Source: an uncultured beta proteobacterium
GTDB lineage: Bacteria; Pseudomonadota; Gammaproteobacteria; Burkholderiales; Burkholderiaceae_C
Direction of reading: 5' to 3'
Assembly (NCBI GenBank): GCA_903822435.1
Contig: CAIJPE010000204.1
Location: 1 to 32,869, forward strand
Length of the DNA stretch: 32,869 nucleotides
Below are positions 24,798 through 32,453 of this stretch, piece after piece (positions within the stretch are counted from its first letter, which is position 1; every line of letters starts with the position of its first letter). The position numbers and the translations under genes are program-made. The notes beneath the pieces were generated by a model. It had not been told where the DNA came from. It did no database searches and saw only the letters and a program-made list of their open reading frames with translations.

Positions 24798-25840
24798 GCG
24801 GCTTGTTCCGACGCGGTGTCGCCGGTCGAGACCGCCTGCGGACGGGCCTGCACGGCGGCGCCGATGCGATCGTGGACCCTGTCCAACAACCGGTTTCGGG
24901 CCGCATCATAAGCCCGGGCCAGCGCCTGTTCGAAGGCGAAGGCATCGGCCGATCCGTGGCTCTTGAAGACCAGGCCGCGCAGCCCGAGCAGGGCGGCGCC
25001 GTTGTAGCGGCGGGGATCGATGCGGTGCTTGAAGCGCCGCAGCACCGGCAGGGCCACCAGCGCTGCCAGGCGGCTGTAGGGGCCGCGGCCGAATTCCTCG
25101 CGCAGGAAGTCGATCAGCATCGAGGCCAGGCCCTCGGAGGTCTTCAGCAGCACATTGCCCACGAAGCCGTCGCAGACCACGATGTCGACCGTGCCCTTGA
25201 AGATGTCGTTGCCCTCGACGTTGCCGTGGAAGTTGATCTGCCCTTGGTCGCTGGCCGCGCGCAGGAGTTCGCCCGCGCGCTTGATCACCTCGCTGCCCTT
25301 GATGGCTTCTTCGCCGATGTTCAGCAGCCCCACGCGGGGTTCGGCCTTGCCGTCCACGGCCGCCACCAGGGCGCTGCCCATCACGGCGAACTGAAGCAGG
25401 TTCTCGGGCGTGCAGTCGACGTTGGCGCCCAGGTCGAGCACGGTGGTGTAGCCGTCGTGGCGGTGCGGCATCACTGTGGCGATGGCCGGGCGGTCGATGC
25501 CGTCGACGGTCTTCAGCAGGTAGCGCGCCACTGCCATCAGCGCGCCGGTGTTGCCGGCCGACACGCAGGCCTGCGCGCCGTCCTTGAGTTGGTTGATGGC
25601 CACCCGCATCGACGAGTCGCGCTTGCGGCGCAAGGCGGTCTCGACGGAGTCGTCCATCGTCACCACCTCGGTGGCGACCACGTGGGTGCAGCGAGCGGGC
25701 AGCGCTTCGCTCCCCAGGAGATCGGCGGCCCCCACCAGCACCAGTTCGGCGGCGGGATGGGCAGCCAGGAACGAGCGGCAAGCGGGCAGCGTCACCGAGG
25801 GGCCGTGGTCGCCCCCCATGCAATCGACAGCGATGCGCAC
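24794..25840 (-). CDS. plsX: Phosphate acyltransferase PlsX
   Basis: Makes acyl-phosphate from acyl-ACP for the PlsY step of phospholipid synthesis. Landmarks in the 348-residue protein are [42 protein letters not shown] and [17 protein letters not shown] chose GTG 25840, which puts the start right at the conserved [10 protein letters not shown]. In-frame TTG codons at 25849 and 25876 would add 3 or 12 residues; none has a good ribosome site. It lies downstream of rpmF and upstream of fabH, a widely conserved order. Confidence 0.94.
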   Translation of the reverse strand: MRIAVDCMGGDHGPSVTLPACRSFLAAHPAAELVLVGAADLLGSEALPARCTHVVATEVVTMDDSVETALRRKRDSSMRVAINQLKDGAQACVSAGNTGALMAVARYLLKTVDGIDRPAIATVMPHRHDGYTTVLDLGANVDCTPENLLQFAVMGSALVAAVDGKAEPRVGLLNIGEEAIKGSEVIKRAGELLRAASDQGQINFHGNVEGNDIFKGTVDIVVCDGFVGNVLLKTSEGLASMLIDFLREEFGRGPYSRLAALVALPVLRRFKHRIDPRRYNGAALLGLRGLVFKSHGSADAFAFEQALARAYDAARNRLLDRVHDRIGAAVQARPQAVSTGDTASEQAA

Positions 25841-25923
25841 CGTTCGCAACGGTGCGGGTGCAGCTTCAGGGCCCAATTGTCAGAACCGACAGGTCAGACC
25901 CAAGCAGGCCCATGCCCGAATGA

Positions 25924-26106
25924 TCAGGCGTCGGCCTTGGTCTTGAACACCTTGCGGCCACGGTAGAACCCGGTCGGGCTGATGTGGTGACGCAGGTGCA
26001 CCTCACCCGTGGTGGATTCCACCGCCGTACCCGGGGCTGCCACCGCGTTGTGCGAGCGATGCATGCCGCGCTTGGAAGGCGACTTCTTGTTCTGTTGGAC
26101 GGCCAT
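25924..26106 (-). CDS. rpmF: 50S ribosomal protein L32
   Basis: Small ribosomal protein of 60 residues, [20 protein letters not shown] at the start, as usual for L32. The zinc-binding cysteines of some L32 proteins are absent ([14 protein letters not shown] has no Cys), the zinc-free form. AGGAGA lies seven bases before ATG 26106, a good ribosome site. It precedes plsX, as in many proteobacteria, so it probably opens the lipid-synthesis unit. Confidence 0.97.
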   Translation of the reverse strand: MAVQQNKKSPSKRGMHRSHNAVAAPGTAVESTTGEVHLRHHISPTGFYRGRKVFKTKADA

Positions 26107-26180
26107 GAATTTCTCCTGTGCAGGCGCGCGGGCACCGAAGTGGATCGTCGGGTCAATGCCGCCGCCCATGCCACGCAAAG

Positions 26181-26197
26181 CCTGCTAGTGTAGCAGG
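26181..26197. repeat. Perfect inverted repeat between yceD and rpmF
   Basis: CCTGCTA and TAGCAGG form a 7-bp stem around GTG. It contains TACACT on the - strand, a possible -10 box for rpmF with no clear -35. No T run follows, so a terminator is less likely. Confidence 0.4.
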
Positions 26198-26223
26198 ACC
26201 CGGTGCTGCGGATGTGACCGGTT

Positions 26224-26775
26224 TCAGTGCTTTGCACCGGGGCCGGCGCCGCGCAATGCGGCCAATGCCGCGAAAGGATGGGGTGCTTCCTCGTCCTCGG
26301 CCCCGGGCGCCACGGGCAGGGGATTCGGGCAGACCTCATGCCGCGGCACGATGGGCAGGGTGAGGATGAGCTCGTCCTCGAGCAGTTCGAGCAGGTCGAT
26401 GCGCGGCGGCAGGGCCAGCACATCCTCTTCGGATTCCTCGTCCAGGCGCGCCGCTTCGTCTTCGTCGCGGACGAAGCGGAACTCGCGGTCGACCCGCAGT
26501 GCCTCGCGCAGGGGCTGCAGGCAGCGCTGGCACTGCAGGGTCACTTCGGCGCGGCCCTGCAGGTGCAGCCAGACCTGGGGCTGCCCGCCCGACACCGGTT
26601 GCAGGCGGCCCTGGGCCTGCCAGGCGGCCGACTCCTCGGCCGCGGGCTCGGCCGCCAGGCCTTCGGCCAGCCGGCGCATCGCCGCCAGCGGCTGCTGCCC
26701 CTCCAGCGTGGCGCCGTGGCGGCAGAAGGCCGACAGGTCGATGGCCTTCGGGTCCAGGTTGCGTGTGGTGGCCAT
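26224..26775 (-). CDS. yceD: YceD family protein (DUF177)
   Basis: A 183-residue protein usually encoded just before rpmF; linked in the literature to 23S rRNA or ribosome maturation, though its exact role is not settled. The CxxC of the family is present in LQCQRCLQPL, followed by the acidic stretch EESEEDVLALPPRIDLLELLEDELILTLPIVPRH and a later VCPNPLP. I chose ATG 26775 (MATTRNLDP); a GTG at 26793 is possible. A 117-base gap separates it from rpmF. It is divergent from maf. Confidence 0.88.
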   Translation of the reverse strand: MATTRNLDPKAIDLSAFCRHGATLEGQQPLAAMRRLAEGLAAEPAAEESAAWQAQGRLQPVSGGQPQVWLHLQGRAEVTLQCQRCLQPLREALRVDREFRFVRDEDEAARLDEESEEDVLALPPRIDLLELLEDELILTLPIVPRHEVCPNPLPVAPGAEDEEAPHPFAALAALRGAGPGAKH

Positions 26776-26815
26776 GGCTTCAGCGGGCGCCACGGCGGGC
26801 AGGCCCGCGGTGGAT

Positions 26816-26849
26816 CGGGATGGCAGCGGACAGCGCGGTGGCCATCCCG
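26816..26849. repeat. Inverted repeat in the yceD-maf divergent region
   Basis: CGGGATGGC (26816-26824) and GCCATCCCG (26841-26849) are perfect 9-bp inverted arms 16 bases apart. It sits between divergent genes, so it could be an operator or a leader hairpin of yceD. Confidence 0.4.
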
Positions 26850-26925
26850 GTCGGGATCAACATGCAGGCAGTGTAGCCACACCGAGGCGCCTGCGGCCTT
26901 GGGCGCAGGCCTGAGAATCGGCGCC

Positions 26926-27522
26926 ATGCCCGCACCCCGCGACCTGATCCTCGGCTCGACCTCGCGCTACCGGCGCGAGCTGCTCGAACGCCTGCGCTGG
27001 CCCTTCGAGGTGGTGGCGCCGCAGGTGGACGAAGCCGCCCTGCCCGGCGAGGCGCCATCCGCGCTGGCCCTGCGCCTGGCCCTGGCCAAGGCCCATGCGG
27101 TGGCCGCTGCCCGGCCGCAAGCGGTGGTGATCGGCTCGGACCAGGTGGCCGAGCTCGACGGGCAGGCCATCGGCAAGCCCGGCAGCCACGACCGTGCGGT
27201 GGCGCAACTGCGCAGGCTGAGCGGCCGGCAGGCGGTCTTTCACACGGCCGTGGCCGTCGTGTGCCAGGAAGCCCGCCACGCCCAGGCCGAAATGGCCACG
27301 GTGCACGTGCGTTTTCGCAGGCTGACGGACGCGCAGATCGAGCGCTACCTGCGCCTGGAAGAACCCTACGACTGCGCCGGCAGCGCCAAGTGCGAGACCC
27401 TGGGTATCAGCCTGCTGGAGGCCATCGACAGCGACGACCCGACGGCACTGGTCGGGCTGCCGCTCATCCGCACCGCCCGCCTGCTGCGCGAGTTGGGCAT
27501 CGACCCCCTCTCACCGCCATGA
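26926..27522 (+). CDS. Maf-family nucleotide pyrophosphatase (YceF-like)
   Basis: Hydrolyses non-standard nucleotides such as m7GTP so they are not built into RNA. The 198-residue protein has the Maf start LILGSTSRYRRELLERL, VIGSDQVAELDG with the catalytic Asp, and YDCAGSAKCETLGISLLEAI near the end. The Lys/Ala-Ser pattern favours the YceF subgroup over the dTTPase YhdE. ATG 26926 is the first Met before LILGSTS; upstream in-frame sequence lies opposite yceD. Its stop overlaps the next gene as ATGA. Confidence 0.93.
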   Translation: MPAPRDLILGSTSRYRRELLERLRWPFEVVAPQVDEAALPGEAPSALALRLALAKAHAVAAARPQAVVIGSDQVAELDGQAIGKPGSHDRAVAQLRRLSGRQAVFHTAVAVVCQEARHAQAEMATVHVRFRRLTDAQIERYLRLEEPYDCAGSAKCETLGISLLEAIDSDDPTALVGLPLIRTARLLRELGIDPLSPP

Positions 27523-28286
27523 ACAGCGCCAAGACCGGAACCCTGGTGCTCGTGCCCAACGGCCTGGACCTGGGCACCGAGGCGGTGGACCTGCGGCAGG
27601 TGGTGCCGCTGGGCGTGCTGGAGCGCGCCGCTGCCCTCCGGCATTGGGCGGTAGAGGACGCCCGCAGCGCGCGAGCCTTCCTCAAGCGCGTGGCCGAGAT
27701 CACCCCGTTGTGCATGCCCCTGCAGGGCCTGGGCATGGCCGAACTGCCGCGCCCCCGCAAGGGCAGCCGCGAGCCGGTGCCGGCCACCGAATGGCAGGCC
27801 CTGCTCGGGCCGGTGCTGGGCGGCGAGGACATGGGGCTGCTGTCGGAGGCCGGCCTGCCCGCCGTGGCCGACCCCGGCGCCTCGCTGGTGGCGGCAGCCC
27901 ACGCGGCAGGGGTGCCGGTGTTGCCGCTGGCCGGTGCCAGTTCGTTGATGCTGGCCCTGGCCGCCAGCGGCCTGAACGGCCAGAGCTTTGCCTTCGTGGG
28001 CTACCTGCCGCAAGAGGCTGCGCCGCGGGCCGCTCGCCTGAAGGACCTGGAGGCGCTGTCGCGCCGCCTGGGCCAGACGCAGATCATGATCGAGACGCCC
28101 TATCGCAACGCGGCTTTCCTGGCGGCGATGCTGGCCACGCTGAACCCGTCCACGCAGGTCTCGGTCAGTTGCGGCATCACCCTGCCCGGCGCCTTGTGCC
28201 GGACCGACGCGGTCAGCGCCTGGCGCGCGCGGCCGCTGGCCCTGCCCGACCGCTGGCCGGCCGTCTTCAGCCTGCTGGCGGCCTGA
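27519..28286 (+). CDS. SAM-dependent methyltransferase, RsmI-like (tetrapyrrole methylase fold)
   Basis: A 255-residue protein of the fold shared by RsmI, which methylates the ribose of C1402 in 16S rRNA. The middle reads MGLLSEAGLPAVADPGASLV, comparable to the RsmI SDAGTPGISDPG motif but altered, followed by VPVLPLAGASSLMLALAASGLNGQSFAFVGYLP. The N-terminal GTLVLVPNGLDLG also differs from the RsmI GTLYVVATPIGN. It is therefore a paralogue of uncertain target, not RsmI itself. It overlaps maf as ATGA, and the pair is likely one transcript. Confidence 0.8.
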   Translation: MNSAKTGTLVLVPNGLDLGTEAVDLRQVVPLGVLERAAALRHWAVEDARSARAFLKRVAEITPLCMPLQGLGMAELPRPRKGSREPVPATEWQALLGPVLGGEDMGLLSEAGLPAVADPGASLVAAAHAAGVPVLPLAGASSLMLALAASGLNGQSFAFVGYLPQEAAPRAARLKDLEALSRRLGQTQIMIETPYRNAAFLAAMLATLNPSTQVSVSCGITLPGALCRTDAVSAWRARPLALPDRWPAVFSLLAA

Positions 28287-28297
28287 AGCCGCCCGCC

Positions 28298-28316
28298 CAG
28301 GCTTGCTGGCAGCCTG
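28298..28316. terminator. Hairpin between convergent genes
   Basis: CAGGCT and AGCCTG arms around seven bases lie between the methyltransferase and rhlE stops. No T run follows on either strand, so it is weak evidence. Confidence 0.3.
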
Positions 28317-28319
28317 CCC

Positions 28320-29816
28320 TCAGCTCTGCCCGCCCAGCAGCGACGGCACCTTGCGCTTGGGCCGGATGTTGGGCGTCGGGCCGCGGCCCGCGGCCGGTGC
28401 GGCCGCGCGGGCGCTGGCTTCCCAGGCGGCTTCGCCGGCGCTGCTCGGTTCGTAGGGCTTGTCGAAGAACGGGTCCCGCGAGGCCGTGGCCACGCGGCGC
28501 GGTGGCTCGGGCGGCCGCTCGAAGCGGGGCTCGGGGCTGCTCGGCGGCGCCAGCTCTTCTTCGGCGCGGCGCGGCGGGCGGCGCGGGCGGTCGTCTTCGA
28601 GCTCGATGGGTTCGATCTCCAGCTTCTTCTTGATCAGCTTCTCGATGTCGGCCACCAGCCGGGCGTCGTCGCGCGTGACCAGCGTCACCGCCAGGCCCGA
28701 GGCGCCGGCGCGGCCGGTCCGGCCGATGCGGTGCACGTAGTCTTCCGCGTTGAACGGCACGTCGAAATTGAAGACTGCGGGCAGGTCGGCGATGTCCAGG
28801 CCGCGGGCCGCCACGTCGGTGGCCACCAGCAGGTCGACCTCACCCGCCTTGAAGGCGGCCAGCGACTTCAGCCGCTCGTCCTGGCTCTTGTCGCCATGCA
28901 GGGCGGCCGTCTTCAGGCCGTCGCGCTCGAAGGAGCGGGCCAGGCGTGCTGCGCCGAGCTTGGAGTTGACGAACACGATGGCCTGCGACAGGCCGCGGGT
29001 CTTCAACAGTTGCGTGACGACGCGTCGCTTGTCGTCGTCGGTGGTGCTGTAGAAGCGCTGTTCGACGTTGGTGGCCGTGGCGTTGGGCCGCGCCACCTCG
29101 ACCAGGATGGGGTCTTGCAGATAGCTGTTGGCCAGGCGCTTGATCTCGGGCGAGAAGGTGGCCGAGAACAGCAGCGTCTGACGCTCCTTGGGCAGGAACG
29201 ACAGGATGCGCTGCAGGTCGGGCAGGAAGCCGATGTCCAGCATGCGGTCGGCTTCGTCCAGCACCACGTACTCGACGTGGTTGAGCACCGCATTCTTGGC
29301 CTCGATGTGGTCCAGCAGGCGGCCGGGGGTGGCAATCAGCACCTCGACGCCGGCTTTCAATTGCAGCGTCTGCGGCTTCATGTCGATGCCGCCGAAGACC
29401 ACGGCCGAGCGCAACTGCGAATGCTTGGCGTACTTCTTGACGTTCTCGGCCACCTGGTCGGCCAATTCGCGCGTGGGGGCCAGCACCAGGGCGCGCACCG
29501 GGTGGCGGGCCGGCGACATGCTGGCGTTTTCATGGCGCAGCATCTTCTGCAGCAGCGGCAGGGTGAAGGCGGCCGTCTTGCCGGTGCCGGTCTGTGCGGC
29601 GCCCATCACATCGCGGCCGGCCAGCACGATCGGGATGGCCTTGGCCTGGATCGGGGTCATGGCCATGTAGCCGGAATCGGCCACGGCGCGCAGCAGCTTG
29701 GGGTCGAGCGGGAGGGTATTGAAAAGGGGCGCTGCGGCTTCAGGAGTGGCTTCTGGAATGGGCTCGACAGAGGCATCCGGGGTGTCCATGAGATCGGCAG
29801 CTGTGGTTTCTTGCAT
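28320..29816 (-). CDS. rhlE: DEAD-box RNA helicase RhlE
   Basis: ATP-dependent RNA unwinding in ribosome assembly or RNA decay. The 498-residue protein carries the Q motif (TPIQAKAIP), Walker A AQTGTGKTAAF, PTRELADQV, TPGRLLD, DEAD in VLDEADRMLDIGF, SAT, and the domain 2 motifs VFVNSK, VATDVAARGLDI and HRIGRTGRAG. A Pro/Arg-rich tail of about 110 residues ends in RPKRKVPSLLGG. About 30 Ala/Pro-rich residues precede FNTLPLDPKLL, where the family usually starts. ATG 29816 coincides with the predicted transcript start; ATG 29789 is an alternative. It may act with the RNase E encoded at the left edge, as RhlE does in some degradosomes (inference). Confidence 0.92.
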   Translation of the reverse strand: MQETTAADLMDTPDASVEPIPEATPEAAAPLFNTLPLDPKLLRAVADSGYMAMTPIQAKAIPIVLAGRDVMGAAQTGTGKTAAFTLPLLQKMLRHENASMSPARHPVRALVLAPTRELADQVAENVKKYAKHSQLRSAVVFGGIDMKPQTLQLKAGVEVLIATPGRLLDHIEAKNAVLNHVEYVVLDEADRMLDIGFLPDLQRILSFLPKERQTLLFSATFSPEIKRLANSYLQDPILVEVARPNATATNVEQRFYSTTDDDKRRVVTQLLKTRGLSQAIVFVNSKLGAARLARSFERDGLKTAALHGDKSQDERLKSLAAFKAGEVDLLVATDVAARGLDIADLPAVFNFDVPFNAEDYVHRIGRTGRAGASGLAVTLVTRDDARLVADIEKLIKKKLEIEPIELEDDRPRRPPRRAEEELAPPSSPEPRFERPPEPPRRVATASRDPFFDKPYEPSSAGEAAWEASARAAAPAAGRGPTPNIRPKRKVPSLLGGQS

Positions 29817-29822
29817 CCGGGC

Positions 29823-29851
29823 ATTATCCGCCTTGGCTCGTTTTCCCTCAA
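29823..29851 (-). promoter_or_regulatory. Sigma-70-type promoter of rhlE
   Basis: TTGAGG (29851-29846), a 17-base spacer, then GATAAT (29828-29823) on the - strand. It is the best promoter match I found in the window. The expected start, seven bases after the box, is base 29816, the A of the rhlE ATG. Confidence 0.6.
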
Positions 29852-29863
29852 ATGGCGCGCCAT
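29852..29863. repeat. 12-bp perfect palindrome in the rhlE/export gene divergent region
   Basis: ATGGCGCGCCAT lies directly upstream of the rhlE -35 box, 74 bases before the export gene ATG. It could bind a regulator acting on both genes, or be chance in GC-rich DNA. Confidence 0.3.
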
Positions 29864-29936
29864 GATGGGTCGGGAGCTTCCGCTACCATCAGGGGCTTTT
29901 CGGGGCAACGCCGCCCAGGGGCCAGGCTCGATCTTC

Positions 29937-31277
29937 ATGACTGAACAGCGCAATTGCACTCCCGCCAGCCGGGCCTGGCGCGGCGTCTGCACCGCCGCAG
30001 CCCTGGTCCTGGCGGCGGGGTTTGCCGGCCCGGCGCGGGCCCAGACCGCATCCCCTGAAACCGCTGCCGGCTCGCAGTCGACACCCAGCGGCAACGTGGT
30101 GATCTCCAACGCGCCGCCGGCGGGCTACGGCATGGGCGTCTCGGCCGACCGCGGGCCGGCACCGCAGGCGGACGACCCCCGCAACCTGCAGGCCAACCCC
30201 GCAACGGCCCGGCCCGGAGTGCCGGGCGCCCAGGGCTCGCCGAACCCGAATGCGCCGGCCAACCCGGCCAATGCGGCCAATCCGGCCTCCAGGGGCAACG
30301 CGACGGGCCCGGTCAACGTCCCCAACCCACCCAACGAGTTCCAGCGCTTCGTCGCAGCGGCCACCGGGCGCAACCTGCCCATGTTCGGCGAGGGCTATTT
30401 CAGCAACGGCCAGACCTTCGCGCCGCTCGACCGCGTGCCCGTTCCGGCCGATTACGTGCTCGGGCCCGGCGACGAGCTCTACATCCGCGGCTGGGGCAAC
30501 GTCGACATCGACTACCGCGCCGTCATCGACCGCACCGGGCAGATCAACATCCCCCGGGTGGGCACCATCGGCGTGGCCGGGCTCAAGGCGGGCGATGTCG
30601 AAGGTCACCTGCGGACCCAGATCGGGCGCGTTTTCAAGGGCTTCAACCTCAACGTCACGCTGGGACAACTGCGCAGCATCCAGATCTTCGTGGTGGGGCA
30701 GGCGCGGCAGCCGGGCACCTACACCGTGGGCAGCCTGTCCACCCTGGTCAATGCCGTCTTCGCCAGCGGCGGCCCCGGGTCCAACGGCAGCATGCGGCGC
30801 GTGCAGCTGCGCCGCGGCAATGCCGTGGTCACCGAACTCGACCTCTACGACTTCATCGTCCAGGGCAACAAGTCCAAGGACATGCAACTGCTGCCGGGCG
30901 ACGTCATCGTCTACACCTCGGCCGGCCCGCGGGTGGCCGTCCTGGGTGCGGTGGATACGGCTGCCATCTACGAACTCAAGCCCGGTGGCGGCAACCTCGC
31001 GGAAGTGCTGGCGCTGGCCGGTGGCAGCCGGGTGCAGGCCAACCTGAAGAACGCCCAACTCGAGCGCATCGACCCCGACAACCCCAAGTCGCCACGGCGC
31101 GTGCTGAGCGTGGATCTGGCCGATGCATCGCTGACCCTGATGCGCGACGGCGACATGCTCACCGTGTTCGCGGCCGCCCCCCAGTTCTCCAACGCCGTGA
31201 CCTTGCGCGGCAACGTGGCCGCGCCGCTGCGCTACCCCTACACACCCGGCATGCACATCAGCAACCTGATTCCGTAG
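29937..31277 (+). CDS. SLBB-domain polysaccharide export protein, N-terminal part up to an in-frame TAG
   Basis: Outer-membrane or periplasmic protein of the Wza/capsule-export class. This part has 446 residues: signal peptide (RGVCTAAALVLAAGFAGPARA), an Asn/Pro/Ala-rich linker near 70-125, the export domain starting ADYVLGPGDELYIRGWG, then SLBB segments at IFVVGQARQPGTYTVG and VAVLGAVDTAAIYELKPG. It stops at TAG 31275-31277 after GMHISNLIP. The same frame continues at once as REALITPDYY for 388 more codons, so the two parts are one interrupted gene of 836 codons in all. I chose ATG 29937 as it directly precedes the signal peptide. Truncation here would lose the distal SLBB domains. Confidence 0.85.
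   Translation: MTEQRNCTPASRAWRGVCTAAALVLAAGFAGPARAQTASPETAAGSQSTPSGNVVISNAPPAGYGMGVSADRGPAPQADDPRNLQANPATARPGVPGAQGSPNPNAPANPANAANPASRGNATGPVNVPNPPNEFQRFVAAATGRNLPMFGEGYFSNGQTFAPLDRVPVPADYVLGPGDELYIRGWGNVDIDYRAVIDRTGQINIPRVGTIGVAGLKAGDVEGHLRTQIGRVFKGFNLNVTLGQLRSIQIFVVGQARQPGTYTVGSLSTLVNAVFASGGPGSNGSMRRVQLRRGNAVVTELDLYDFIVQGNKSKDMQLLPGDVIVYTSAGPRVAVLGAVDTAAIYELKPGGGNLAEVLALAGGSRVQANLKNAQLERIDPDNPKSPRRVLSVDLADASLTLMRDGDMLTVFAAAPQFSNAVTLRGNVAAPLRYPYTPGMHISNLIP
31275..31277 (+). other. In-frame amber codon splitting the export gene
   Basis: TAG in frame with the open sequence on both sides. No frameshift is needed to join the parts. A single C-to-T change from CAG is the simplest origin. A base-call error, a true null mutation, or read-through cannot be told apart from sequence alone. 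Confidence 0.85.
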
Positions 31278-31286
31278 CGGGAGGCG

Positions 31287-32444
31287 TTGATCACACCGGA
31301 TTACTATGTTCGGAAGAATCGGCTGGTGCAGTTCACGGACCGGCGCGGGGCGGCGGATGTGCCGGACCCGGCGCGCTCGCTGGACGCACGCGGCCCCCGC
31401 GAGGCCGGCGGAACCGTGGACGCCCGCGAGGCCGAGCTGTCCATCCGCAACCTGGTGGACGAACCCAACTGGGAGTACGCGACCATCGAGCGGCTGGACG
31501 CCGACCGCATCTCGACCCTGTTGCTACCCTTCCACCTGGGCAAGGCGGTGCTGCAGCACGACCCCAAGGAAGACCTCGCGCTGCAACCGGGCGACGTCGT
31601 GACCATCTTCAGCAGCAAGGACATCAAGGGTCCGCAGGCCCGGCTGAATCGCCTTGTGCGGCTGGAAGGCGAAGTCGACCGCCCCGGCGTGTACCAATTG
31701 CAGCCGGGCGAGACCCTTCGCGGCCTGCTGACCCGCGCCGGCGGGTTCACGCCGCAGGCTTATGTGTACGGGCTGGAACTCACGCGCGAAGAGACGCGGC
31801 AGCGCCAGAAAGAGAACCTGACGGCGGCCGTGGCGCGGCTGGAGGCCACGCTGGCCACGCAGAGTGCGCGCAATGCCGCCAACCGGGCCATAGACGCCAG
31901 CGGCGCGTCGGCCGTGGCCGCCAACCAGGCCATCAGCCAGACGGCGCTGCAAGCGCAGGTCGGGCGGCTCTCCCGGCTGGAGCCGAACGGTCGCATCGCG
32001 CTGGAGCTCGATCCGAGCGTGTCCACCATCGACTCCCTGCCCGACGTGCCCCTGGAGAACGCCGACCGGATCACCGTGCCTTCGCGCCCGGCCTTCGTGA
32101 CGGTGGCCGGTGCGGTCGTCAACAGCAATGCCTTCCTGTGGCGGCCCGGCCGCACCGTGGGCGACTACATCAAGCTGGCGGGCCTGGACGAAGCGGCCGA
32201 CGTCAACTACATGTTCGTGGTGCGGGCGGACGGCACGGTGAACCACGCGGCGAGCTCGCGCGGGTTCCTGAGCGGCAGCAACCTGCAGTCGGAGCCGCTC
32301 TTCCCGGGCGATTCGCTGGTGATCCCCAACCAGCTCGATTTCGAAACCTGGGGCACTGCCTTGGTTCGCGGGTTGAAGGACTGGTCGCAGATCCTGTCGA
32401 ACTTCGGCTTGAGTGCGGCGGCGATCAAGACGTTGCGGCAGTAG
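31287..32444 (+). CDS. SLBB-domain polysaccharide export protein, C-terminal part
   Basis: Continuation of the gene interrupted at 31275-31277; 385 residues if translation restarts at TTG 31287. It holds an SLBB domain (RLEGEVDRPGVYQLQPGETLRGLLTRAGG), a helical, likely coiled-coil stretch rich in Gln/Ala/Arg (REETRQRQKENLTAAVARLEATL onward), another SLBB domain (VTVAGAVVNSNAFLWRPGRTVGDYIKLAG), and a C-terminal WSQILSNFGLSAAAIKTL. GGGAGG (31279-31284) precedes the TTG by only two bases, too close for a good ribosome site. It has no signal peptide, so even if made it would stay in the cytoplasm. Best regarded as part of one disrupted gene. Confidence 0.75.
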   Translation: MITPDYYVRKNRLVQFTDRRGAADVPDPARSLDARGPREAGGTVDAREAELSIRNLVDEPNWEYATIERLDADRISTLLLPFHLGKAVLQHDPKEDLALQPGDVVTIFSSKDIKGPQARLNRLVRLEGEVDRPGVYQLQPGETLRGLLTRAGGFTPQAYVYGLELTREETRQRQKENLTAAVARLEATLATQSARNAANRAIDASGASAVAANQAISQTALQAQVGRLSRLEPNGRIALELDPSVSTIDSLPDVPLENADRITVPSRPAFVTVAGAVVNSNAFLWRPGRTVGDYIKLAGLDEAADVNYMFVVRADGTVNHAASSRGFLSGSNLQSEPLFPGDSLVIPNQLDFETWGTALVRGLKDWSQILSNFGLSAAAIKTLRQ

Positions 32445-32453
32445 TGGTTGGCT

